A DNA stretch of 64,000 bases, from the NCBI GenBank assembly GCA_024195265.1, contig JAJLRJ010000009.1, forward strand, positions 10,241,291-10,305,290, in the 5' to 3' direction. The notes under the pieces were generated by a model, which searched no databases, was not told the DNA's origin, and worked only from the letters and a program-made list of their open reading frames with translations. This stretch comes from Dendrophyllia cribrosa (Eukaryota; Cnidaria; Anthozoa; Scleractinia; Dendrophylliidae). The translations under genes and the position numbers were made by a program. Shown one piece after another: positions 1 to 9,681 of this stretch. How positions within the stretch are numbered: position 1 is the first letter of the stretch; each line of letters starts with the position of its first letter.

Positions 1-2405
1 TAACCTTCACCTTCAAGTCAACTTTACATTAGGCAAAGACGAATCGGTGGCTTACTTGTGGTAGCGTTTTCTTATAAAAGCAATTTGAAATAGAAACGTG
101 ATGTACATAGATGCGTATTACGTGTAAGAGATAATTCTTGGGAACATGCGGGTTCTCATTGTCTTGTTGCTTTAGAAAAATTGCTGCTTTTGTTATGATA
201 CATTAAAATATATGACAAATGTTTCTTACGCGTGCGCATGTTTATCACGCAAAAGGAAGATCTTGTTGGGGGGAGGGGTGAGTGACTCGTTCCAGACCTT
301 CCTCTGCTCGATTGATGGTGCAAGAGTTTATACAAACGAGTTGCTTTATACTTTCGTTGATCGTTATAAAAGCAAGCGATATCGTTCGTTTGCTGTTGTA
401 AAACAAAACGACACTGTAACAAGAATGGGCTGTTGGATTTGTGAGACATCGATGGTTAGTTTGATGCATCAGTCTGCTGTGACATTCATCGATCGCTTCA
501 CTTTGACAAATTTCGGTTAGATATTCTGCAAGGTAAGCGTTTGTCTGCAGCCGTTGTGAGTTTCAAACTACAACCATATGTTTTCCACATTTTTTTTTCG
601 TTTTAGGAGACGTCTAGGAGGAAGTCACGATCATTTAAGGGAAATGGCTTTGATTTGCGATTGATATTCTTTGTCTATCGCTACCGTGTGTGATTTTGCG
701 TGTTTTCATAAGTAGTATAGCGAAGAGTATAACCAATAATTAAGCAACTATAGTTCAAATATTTACCGTTCTTTCAGTTTATTTTGCGTGGTCCGGATCC
801 GGGGTCAAAACAACTTTCAGAACTTTTCGTTTTGCTGGAACTATTTCCGTCATAATCATAATAAATTTTTGATAAAACTTATCTGAAATTTAATCAAAGT
901 TAACGACAGAAGTGATAATTTAGGAGGAGAGAAACAAATTTATCCCTTTGAAATATATTATTTTAGTTGAGGTAAAAATGTTGCAATTTGCATAATGTCA
1001 AAAGTAATTTGAAACCCTTCCAGTAACGCATATTAAACGCAGAGATTCCATAAAACATCTCGCAAGTTCTAAACTTATGTTTTTTCTAACAGTACCGAGC
1101 CGATCAGAGAAAAAAATATAGACCTGAAACTGTAGCCTACTAAAGGGGGTGGGGCAGGGGGCAGGTGGCGGTGTTGGGCAATTTTTCTGATCATGAATTT
1201 TTTTTCCGTCTTGATGTTGTGCAAGAATTTTTTTCGGGATTGCTCCATACCTTTTTTTCCTTTCGCTCGCTGTGCATTATTTTTCTTTCTTTACTTTTGC
1301 TGTGCAGGAATTTCTTTTTAGTAATTGCCCAACCCCGCCCCTCTTAACAATAAAATGGTCTGTCCCTAAGGAGTGCTTGAAGCGGGCTGTGGAATGTAAA
1401 TGTGGACTGGACCATGTATTGATAGATTCTAGATTGTATATTGTGGCTTGCTAATATAAAACTCTAAAGTGAAAACCGGGTGGAAACTGAGGCCAAACGA
1501 GCCAGTTTCGAAGCCCATCGGGCTCCTTGTTTCGTATGTTGGAAGATATAAGTCTAAAAATACGTTCTTTATGAACGTCATCAGTATGACGTCATGAAAC
1601 ACGTGACCAGAACGCACGGAAGTTGACTGATTGTTGGAACTTTTTGGAACCGTTTCTCAATTTTATTAACGAATAAATCCCCGTTTTTCCACCCAGTTGA
1701 AATTTATGATATTTTTGTGTATAAAAAAGGCGATTATTACTCCTCCAGTAAAAAGGAAGATGACGAAAAAAAGTTTTACACGTTGGAAATCCATCCTTTC
1801 CTGATCCTGTTCAGCGACTTTTCAGTATAAAACTATAAACAAATCTGCATAAGTGTTTTTTATCTTACCGCTTACCAACGGCGTTGGCAGTTTTTCTGTA
1901 GCATTTTTCTTTCATACCGATCAGGGGTTAGATTTTTTTTTATTCCCCCACCCTCCCCTCCCCCTTCCCTGCTCGGGTTTGCAGGACATGGTCAGCGGGA
2001 GGACTGGTTCGAGTGTTCGCGACAACCGATTCCGCCATTTTTGCTCGTAGCGTCAGCACAGAAAATTTATTTTATTTCGTCGATTCAGAGTCCTGTTTAG
2101 TGACAAAGAGTCGGCGAAATTGCAGAGTCCTGTTTAAAGATAAAAGGCTGGCGAAATTGCTTTGCAAACTGTCCTTTTCGTGGCTAACTTACGTTATAGC
2201 GCAAAGAAGTCTGCTTGTTCGCCGGTCATGGACAAGAAAAGCTGGAAAAGGTAAGTGATTTGAGTTTTAAATTTAATACATGTAGTAAGTTTAACTTTCA
2301 ACCTAATGTCCAACTGGATAGGGTTCAGGGTTATTTTAGACCTTTTGGGGCGATTGATTATTAGTTTCTATTTGATATTGTGCACATCTAACTAGTTTAA
2401 AATTA
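1..2405. other. Intergenic stretch, no supported gene
   Basis: I see no convincing coding region here; the open frames near the left edge lack family signatures and typical coding composition. An imperfect inverted pair around 1165-1183 and 1322-1345 (core attgcccaac) bounds about 190 bp and resembles a decayed MITE. A 37-bp direct tandem repeat occupies 2086-2122 and 2123-2159. Just after it, an ATG at 2229 is followed by a strong splice-donor-like sequence (AG/GTAAGT) near 2250, so a short first exon is possible but unproven. Confidence 0.5.
2086..2159. repeat. 37-bp direct tandem repeat, two units
   Basis: Two adjacent 37-bp units both begin cagagtcctgttta and end ggcgaaattg, differing at several internal positions. 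They lie just upstream of the possible exon at 2229-2250. Confidence 0.7.
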
Positions 2406-4054
2406 TTATTAAAGGGCTTACTGTACCTTGCGAAACGAAATGAAACGAAACGAAGTGAAACGAAACGAAATGGAACGAAACGAAATGAAACGAAACGAAA
2501 TGGGAAATCTGTACTTTGCGAAATGGAAAATCTGTACCTTGCGAAATGGGAAATTTGTACTTTGCGAAATGGTAAATCTGTACTTTGTGAAATTAAAAAT
2601 CTTTATCTTGCGAAATGAGGTATCCACTTTGCGAAAGGAAAATTTCAAGTCTCCGACATGGAAATTTACATGTCCGAACCAAGCGGGTCAGTTTTCGTAA
2701 ACAATACAAATCTGTATTTTGGCAAACCGTGAAGATATTTCAGTTGACTTCTTGCAACACTCTTTTTACTAGATGCACTTTATGGATTTAATTTTGGTGA
2801 ACCATACATGAAAAGACTTGCCGTGTTCCATGAAAGAAAAGTTCCACGTAATCCTAACGCCCTTTATTTATTTATTTTGTTTCTTCTCTGAGAGTCCAAC
2901 GTGTCACTTGATGTTTGCGATAAAATCGATAGTTCAACCGGAAATGTCACGCATTGTCGCTAAACAAGCTAAACAGGCTGGCATACTGTCGGATTTCGTA
3001 ATTTTAAACGATTTTGGTTGTTTGGTACACCCATGGATTATCCAATTGCTGAAACCTGCAATTAATGTTCCATTTTGGAGTTTAATATATTAATATTCGA
3101 GTGGTCTTTTAAATGCAAAGTATTTCCGGTGGACGTCTTTTTTGGACACCGAGAATGTTAGTAATAGGCTCCTGGCCTATGAGCCAACTCGTGAATACGA
3201 AACGTAGTAAATAAATTAAAGGATTCTTCACCAAAAAAATTCACGCTATACAGAGATTTTAAAAAAGTAGAAAAGAAAGGGAAAAAACTACTCGACGCCA
3301 GGAATCGAACCCGGAGCGTCGGACCAGCAGCGCACTTTTTACCATTGAGCTATTTGTGCATGCGAAGTTCAATTTAACAATTACAGTCTTTATTATTTTA
3401 GAAATGGGCAAGATGTTCGTATATGTAACAGAAAGAAACAAACGTTTTATAATAATACGAAATCCGACAGTTGCCGGCCTGTTTAGCTTGCGACAATGCG
3501 TGACATTTCCGGTTGAACTATCGATTTTATCGTAAACATCAAGTGACACGTTGGACTCTCAAAGAAGAAACAAAAAAATAAATAAAGGGCGTTATGGCTC
3601 ACCAATCTATATTAAATTCAATTAAAGTGCATCTAGTAAAAAGAGTGTTGCAAGAAGTCAACTGAAATATCTTCACGGTTTGACAAAATACAGATTTGTA
3701 TTGTTTACAAAAACTGACCCGCTTGGTTCGGACATGTAAATTTCCATGTCGGAGACTTGGAATTTTCCTTTCGCAAAGTGGATACCTCATTTTGCAAGGT
3801 ACAGATTTTTAATTTCACAAAGTACAGATTTCTCATTTCGCAAAGTACAGATTTCTTATTTCACAAAGTACAGATTTCCCATTTCGCAAAGTACAGATTT
3901 CCCATTTCGCAAAGTACAGATTTCTCATTTCGTAAAGTACAGATTTCCCATTTCGTTTCGTTTCATTTCGTTTCGTCCCATTTCGTTTCGTTCCATTTCG
4001 TTTCGTTTCGTTTCGTTTCATTTCGTTTCGCAAAGTACAGTAAGCCTTATTAAA
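2406..4054. mobile_element. Foldback element FB1 with ~600-bp inverted arms and 8-bp target duplication
   Basis: The left arm (about 2414-3010) and right arm (about 3452-4046) are inverted copies that can be followed through many distinctive words, for example the two copies of the acgtgtcacttgatgttt region. The ends read ggcttactgtac and its complement. The element is flanked by an identical 8-bp direct repeat, ttattaaa, at 2406-2413 and 4047-4054, which marks transposition. The outer parts of both arms are themselves repetitive: first short cgaaa/cgaaatg runs, then several ~24-bp units containing ctgtactttgcgaaatgg. No transposase is encoded. Very long arms with an 8-bp duplication would fit a Foldback- or Mutator-type element; the superfamily is an inference. 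The central spacer carries a tRNA-like module. Confidence 0.85.
3282..3362 (-). ncRNA. tRNA-like Pol III module in the spacer of FB1
   Basis: On the minus strand there is an A-box-like tagctcaatggta (3340-3352), a near-consensus B box gggttcgattcc (3301-3312) and an oligo-T run (3282-3287) where a Pol III terminator would lie. The T arm can form a 5-bp stem with a ttcgatt loop. The anticodon arm is poor, and the segment can instead form a 6-bp stem (cgacgc/gcgtcg) around the T arm, so this is tRNA-derived and probably not a working tRNA gene. It sits between the two inverted arms of FB1. Confidence 0.6.
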
Positions 4055-5058
4055 GCGTATTTGTTTACAAACAGATTGGCAAAAGTCTGCGACTTTGAGC
4101 GCTGAAAAAAAAATATATCACAGGGCGTAACATGTCGATCAAAATCGATCATCGAAAACGTAGTCGATAAGTCGACAGTACTCGATATTTGTCGATAACT
4201 GTCAATCGACAGGTTTAATTTGTCGATAAAAGTCGATAATCACAAGATTTTCATGACTACGAAATTAACCAAACTACATTGTAATAATAGCTCGAACGAC
4301 TTTTCTATGGAAGCATAAACCGCTCAGAAGTAAATCTTTACAGCAATAAACTTAAGCTTACATTAAAAAAAACTGAGCAACCAAGTGGTTTGTTTAATTC
4401 AATGCAGAATCGAATAATCACCTTGAGAAATGATAAACCAGGTAAACAGTGGTTCGTTTAGTGGTTGATGGACCCCAAAAAGCCATTAAATTCTGTTAAA
4501 ATCCTCGGTAGGAATAAAGATGGCGACTGGTACATTTACCCATAATTCTTAGCGCACAAAATCCTTAACAACGTTCATAAAAATGTAAAGAAAAGTTATA
4601 AAATCTTCAAACCAAGTCTACACATTGTCCTTAGAACTGGAACAAATATTGTAAAAATTTGGCTTTCTTTGTGCCTTATGTGCTGTTTTAGGTCCGCAAA
4701 GTATTGTGGTAAAATGAACAGCCGCCATCTTTTTTCCTACGGTGGATTGATTAGCGCTGGAGTTTAATCAGGTTTTACATGTATGAGAACAGGACAGAAG
4801 CAACGTGACACAGTGTGACAGAAGGCGGCGATCAAGAAGTAGCATGAAACTGAGATGCATAAAACACTGATAAGACGTAAAATGATTTGACATGAAAACG
4901 AATCACTTTATTGAAAGAAAAGAGTAGTTTCTGATTTCAGCTTGTGTTTATTTGAGCTTCCAATTACAGTGTGAAATCGGTAAAATGAAGTCTTGACATG
5001 GCCGATCCTGCTTCATTTATCCGCGTTCGCCAACTTCGTTTTTTATATTTTGATACTT

Positions 5059-5060
<2 letters not shown>
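4055..5060. other. Intergenic, no gene seen
   Basis: No coding or RNA gene is recognisable. Positions 4135-4245 are enriched in gtcgat/tcgata words on both strands, which looks like a degenerate simple repeat. Confidence 0.5.

Positions 5061-5090
<30 letters not shown>
5061..5090. repeat. (AAT)n microsatellite
   Basis: About ten consecutive aat trinucleotides. Confidence 0.95.
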
Positions 5091-5092
<2 letters not shown>

Positions 5093-5285
5093 ACAGAACC
5101 AAAGAAAAGTGCTGCTCAGTATATCTTCCATTTGAATGGTCACGCTTTAGGATTTCATCCACAGACTCAAAACTTCACGAGAAGCACTTGTACAACATAA
5201 TAAACAGCACCACAGGAAAGTACTGCTCAGTAGCTTTTATTCGGAATGGCCACACTTTAGGATTTCATCCACAGACCCAAGGTTA
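5091..5285. repeat. Two-unit ~110-bp tandem repeat
   Basis: Two diverged copies are offset by 110 bp. Both contain ctgctcagta followed by an aatgg..cac.ctttaggatttcatccacag block. A related block in reverse orientation occurs inside the TTAA-flanked MITE at 32089-32302, so this is probably an interspersed family. Confidence 0.7.
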
Positions 5286-5347
5286 AAGAAAAGCGTTTTA
5301 TTTTGGCCTTTTTGCGAAAAAGCTAACGGGTTGGGGAAGAGGGGGTT

Positions 5348-5368
5348 GGGGGGGGGGGGGGGGGGGGG
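5348..5368. repeat. Poly-G tract
   Basis: An uninterrupted G run of about 21 bases. The length may be unreliable in assembly. Confidence 0.9.
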
Positions 5369-5370
5369 AA

Positions 5371-7122
5371 TGGGAGTGTGGAAAACTCCCAGATAAGAAT
5401 GGTCGATCGAGGTGATCGTATGAATAGCTCGTTTTTCGTGCGTTGGTCCAATTAACTGTCACTTTTATGAGAGACAAAATAAAAGATACAAATAGTGGGT
5501 ATACCGTGCGGCATGAAGAAAGACAGAGTACATGATATAGAACACAGAAAAACGGCACAGAATCCCTTAATTGACAAGTGTTTCGTCTCTTTAAAAAGTT
5601 CAATTCACAATCAAAACAAACTGAAGAAGCACATTGGATACCTGAACAGCGCGGCGAAAAGTCTTAAAAAACTGCAGCGAGAACGGTAATTTTTAGAAAA
5701 ATCGACACCGTTAGGACACAAATAAACGTTTAAAAAATCGTTACCTGTAGTCAATGTGGCTTTTTAGTCCAATACATCAGCAAAAACCTTTCAAAACAAG
5801 TAAGCTAAAATCGAAGTACGAGCTAACTTGATCGTTGTTTTAATAATTGTTTACAAACTTTCTCGTTTTTAACTCGTCAATACGCAAGCGTTTAAACCAA
5901 CTTATAGCAGACGGAAACACATATGCAAATTTCACTCCTTCCTTCCTTCCATCCATCCATCCATCCATCGGCTGTAAACTCGGTACATAATAGTATATCA
6001 TAAGCTAAGTAAGAGAGTACAGAATATAATACGGTACATAATAGTATATCATATATGAAGTACCTACCGATTTTCTTGGTAATTCCGCTGACCAGTGCAT
6101 AAGGCTTTCCATATATTCTGTTCATGTAATGGTTACCTGCCTTACCCAAGGGGACGGCGTGGGAGGGTGGGGAGTTGGACACAGAGGGTGGTAAGGGGGG
6201 AGGAAAGAGGAGGGTAGATGGAGAAAAACGCTTAGGAAAGGGGAGGGTCGGAAGGTTGTTTTGTATTCACGAGTTGGCTCGTATAAGCCTTTGATGGGTC
6301 CTAAAGCCGTGTATTGGTGAGATCGTTTAGCTTCAATCTACTTATAAAACAAACATCAGAAACATTAATTTTTACGAAGTATTGAGTCCATATCATATTT
6401 CAGAGCCGAGTGAGTACATGAAATAAATTTTTACCACCACAATAGCCTAGCCACTATTTTCCGAGGTATGGATGAATTATGGGAGAAAATATTTTGCCCG
6501 GGCAATGAGGTGTGCATATTAGCAACACATTAGACACTAGTAGTCGCTGAAGGGAGGAGGGTGGGTAAAATATTGTAGGAACAATTGTTGTTGGCCAAAC
6601 TTAGCGAAAACATGCATGGATTTTTAAATGCACTAACTGTGGTCTCCAAGGACTGGTAATAACATATACAAAGCGGACCGGACGCTGAGAATGCTTATCA
6701 ATTAACGCGGTATAATTTTGTGACTATTCTAGCAGTGAAAACAGTAAAAAAGCGGGCACACTGCTAAGTCGTAAACACCCCATTCTTGATTCCAAAGCCC
6801 TATTTCATTTAGTCAGCGGTTGAAACGAGTGGCTCTGGTAACAGCCATTACCAGATGTCCTAGAAACTAAAAATGTTCTTTGTATCTCCTTTGTAGACTT
6901 TAGAAAATCGCCCGGTTATAAATTATGGACTTTTTTGAGACGATAACTCATAGCAACCAATGCTAAGCTTTTTTTACCCTTTATAATTTGAATTACATGT
7001 CATATTTGACCATTAACATCCAGGTGTTGTTTTTATGGTCAAGAACCAATTAGATCCAATAGTTACAGGTGTCGTAGGCGACATTTTTATTAACTCCATC
7101 AAATATAGGCTGATGTTTTTAA
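5371..7122. other. Intergenic, downstream of the first GPCR; no gene seen
   Basis: No supported gene. A (CCTT)/(CCAT) microsatellite lies at about 5937-5969, and an imperfect duplication of ggtacataatagtatatcata occurs at about 5981 and 6031. The last few hundred bases before 7123 would contain the 3' UTR of the minus-strand receptor. Confidence 0.5.
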
Positions 7123-8106
7123 TTAACTTCTTGAAAACAATTCGAATAAAGCTTCTCTAAAATCGTCCCTGTAAAACGAGTAAATAAGCGGATTCACCGA
7201 TGATTGTAAGAATAGAAAGAACAATGAAAGTTTTACCAGCAACGGAGAAACTAAATCAGGCCTACCAAACACATGACTGAAGTTGTAGAATGCTCTCGGT
7301 ATCCAAAACAAAATAAAAATCAATACAATTAAAATGCACGATATTGTTCCTTTGTGTTTTCGATGTCTTTGATTGAAATTTCTTTCTCCGTCTAAATCGT
7401 AACCATTACTGTTGCGACTCGACATTTCGGCGAAATTGTCGTCGGCCTTGTGTTGTTTTCTTATCGCTTGTATTATCAAGATATTCACAGTTATCATTAA
7501 CACGACTGGTATCACAACGAATGTGAATATTAACACCGTGCTGTATATGCGGTCGATGTGCAACGATTCCTCCGCCGAAGTGTTGTGCTGCCAGGCGTTT
7601 CTTAACAAAGCCAGGATAATGGGTATTGCCCATATGAGAAGAAGAATTGAGACAACGCGATTTTTGGTCATTTTAGAGTGGTATTCGAGTGGCCGTAACA
7701 CGGCTAAGTAGCGATCGTAAGTAATGGCGAGGAGGTTGAATTTTGTTGCCGGGAATACCACAAAACGTGCACCTCCAATAACCCAACAGTGCTTAGTCAG
7801 TGTGTATTGACACCCCGTGCAGAATATAGCGTGCCCAGGAATGACTAGCAAGGCCATCATGACATCTGCAAAGCCCAGACTGATGAGAAAAATGTTCATA
7901 TTGCTTTGTCTCAGTTGCCTGTTTGCGAGGAATACAATAATCGTGATTGTATTCCCCAGAAGGATTACGATTCCCAGGGCACCGAAAAGAATCCAAAACG
8001 CCTCTTCCAAATTTTCTTGGCATCGCACAGAGTGAGGAATTCTTGTTGAAAAATATCTTAAGCCAGTAGCGTTCAAGGTGTTGCTTAGCACCTGTTTTAC
8101 TTCCAT
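7123..8106 (-). CDS. Class A (rhodopsin-like) GPCR, orphan, DRY-type
   Basis: A 327-residue seven-transmembrane receptor encoded in one uninterrupted exon. Class A landmarks are GN at 51-52 (TM1), FAD at 79-81 (TM2), DRY at 131-133 followed by LAVLRPL, FWIP at 267-270 (TM6) and NPLIY at 305-309 (TM7), then a short helix-8 segment and tail. It should act at the plasma membrane and couple to a G protein; the ligand is unknown. Position 3.32 is Arg114, not the aspartate of amine receptors. Cys29 in the N-terminus, Cys96, Cys99 and Cys107 (3.25) are extracellular, while loop 2 has no cysteine, the same layout as the receptors at 19.8-46.6 kb. Two N-glycosylation sequons could lie in the first 15 residues. 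The ATG chosen gives a normal-length N-terminus. A 5' UTR intron is possible but not shown. Intact and probably functional. Confidence 0.9.
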   Translation of the reverse strand: MEVKQVLSNTLNATGLRYFSTRIPHSVRCQENLEEAFWILFGALGIVILLGNTITIIVFLANRQLRQSNMNIFLISLGFADVMMALLVIPGHAIFCTGCQYTLTKHCWVIGGARFVVFPATKFNLLAITYDRYLAVLRPLEYHSKMTKNRVVSILLLIWAIPIILALLRNAWQHNTSAEESLHIDRIYSTVLIFTFVVIPVVLMITVNILIIQAIRKQHKADDNFAEMSSRNSNGYDLDGERNFNQRHRKHKGTISCILIVLIFILFWIPRAFYNFSHVFGRPDLVSPLLVKLSLFFLFLQSSVNPLIYSFYRDDFREALFELFSRS

Positions 8107-9429
8107 CGGTTTTGAAATTCGATGTTTTGGCTACCGGTTAATTTGAGGAATAGAAAAAAGAAGAAATTACTCCATAAAAACTATTCAGTAAAGACTGAAT
8201 TATAAGCGTGGTTCTGTTGAAAGCAATAACCGTAGTTCTATGTGTTCATGGAAAAGTGTATTTTGGAAGTGACATTGACATGTGATAATGGCTTGATGCA
8301 ACACCAAACTCTCATAACCCATATTGAAATAATGTATGGCGCTTAGTAAGGAGAACTTACAGGTGTAGCTCGCGCGTTATTAATCCATTTATGTCAGATG
8401 AAGGTTTGGTTTTTACCCTTCTTAACCTATTAGTGTTATCAGGTAAGGAAATTGAACACGTCTTCAATGACTCATCTCTAAGCAACAAAACAACAAAACT
8501 AAACAATTTTCTGTTAATTGCGTCCTTTTTGTGCATACATAATAAAAATCGTTTCCAAATTCACCTGTTTTTCCTAGTCAAAATAGTTATTATCGTTTAG
8601 CACTGCACGTAGATACAATAACGCATTTGCTAGTTTTCAAGCATCAAAATTCTTAAAGTTTAACCGGTGCACCACAAGGCTCTTCCTTTGCAATGATAAA
8701 TCGTTGAGGAAATTCTTGGTCATTCTTCTGAAGTGAAAACTGGGGATATTTCTTTCATAAACGGATATTTGTATTTTGAAATTTTCTAAAATATATAATT
8801 TCTCCATAACTTTGTTCTATAGCCTGATAAAGAGCCATATTTTTTAAAGCGTTTTTAATTTTGTTCGTGGAGGCAAACTAAGACTATTTTGTCCTATTTT
8901 GTCCTATTGTCTGCACTAGTATCGAGGTATTGCTTACAAACACCGGGTTCATTTCCAGCCTGCAGTTTTTCACTTCGATACTTGTACATATGTATATTCA
9001 GGGATTAGGAAAGGAAAACGAAAACATTCACTCGATACAAACGATTTTGTTAGTAATGACTGAATTATAAGTGAGGATGTGTTGAAAGCAATAACTGTTG
9101 TTCTCTGTGTTCATAGAAAAGTCAACTTTAGAAGTGACATTGATGTATGAAAGCAATTTATAAGAAAGTTGATGATTAGTACCATATCCAATAATGGCTT
9201 GGTACAACACCAGATATCTCATAACGTATATTGAAATAATGCGTGGCGCTTAGTGAGGAGAACTTAGAAGTGTAGCTCGGAGTTATTAACCCATTCATGT
9301 CAGATGCAACGCTAAGTGGGATGCATGTATCCAAATTACAACCCAAATACTGCGTGTACAAACTATACAATGTCATAATTAATCCCTGGATACAGCGTCT
9401 GTCTGAAGAGTTCCAGATCCTCTGTCAAT
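8107..9429. other. Upstream region of the first GPCR with a duplicated segment
   Basis: No gene recognised. About 225 bp at 8175-8400 recur as a diverged direct copy at about 9045-9310, sharing phrases such as gaaagcaataac and attgaaataatg..tggcgcttagt.aggagaactta. Because the segment lies immediately 5' of the receptor, it may be duplicated promoter or leader sequence. The space between the copies holds nothing recognisable. Confidence 0.55.
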
Positions 9430-9488
9430 AAAAAGCGAGATGGGCTTGATTTAATTTTCAAAAATTTTCCCCGGATCAGTAATCTTCA
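9430..9488 (+). pseudogene. Left fragment of a CR1/L2-like non-LTR reverse transcriptase relic
   Basis: Read on the plus strand, this fragment gives a degenerate version of the conserved non-LTR RT segment usually written KNFRPISNLxF: here GLDLIFKNFPRISNLQ. The reading continues in the same frame after the PLE composite, at 17552. It is therefore the left half of one relic split by the insertion. Positions 9475-9488 are the left copy of the 14-bp target duplication. Confidence 0.6.
9475..9488. repeat. Left 14-bp target-site duplication of the PLE composite
   Basis: atcagtaatcttca occurs here and again at 17552-17565, immediately outside the two ends of the PLE composite. Confidence 0.9.
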
Positions 9489-9542
9489 CGAGAATTTAGT
9501 TTTATCGACTGAGTCGATAAGGTAAATTGACCACCGTAAAAA

Positions 9543-9591
9543 GATTCAAATAGCTGACGTTTCGAGCGCTAGCCCTTCGTCGGAGCGAATC
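9543..9591 (-). ncRNA. Hammerhead-ribozyme-like motif, 3' region of PLE copy A
   Basis: On the minus strand this 49-nt segment has the hammerhead order: outer stem I (gattc/gaatc) with inner gct/agc pairs, a CCGACGA box, a helix II hairpin gggc-tagc-gctc, GAAA, then C-GUC with almost no helix III. Minimal helix III hammerheads are known in Penelope-like elements. The invariant U4 is replaced by C, so self-cleavage may be lost or weak. Confidence 0.5.
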
Positions 9592-9681
9592 AAGGAATTG
9601 TGGGTAGTGTGTGGTTTTATATAGTAAGCGGTGGAGCTACGCTATTGGTGGAAATTTGGTGACGTGAAAAACAAATGTAGA

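Noticed and set aside
156..520. Overlapping open frames of 74-102 codons near the left edge
   Set aside because: They overlap on both strands, have no recognisable motif, and composition gives no reason to prefer one.
3282..3362. Functional tRNA gene
   Set aside because: A and B boxes are good but the anticodon and acceptor stems do not form a proper cloverleaf; kept as tRNA-like only.
2418..4105. Long repetitive open frames rich in phenylalanine/arginine/serine or lysine/asparagine
   Set aside because: They are translations of the cgaaa/ctttgcgaaatgg repeats in the arms of FB1, open on both strands because of the repeat.
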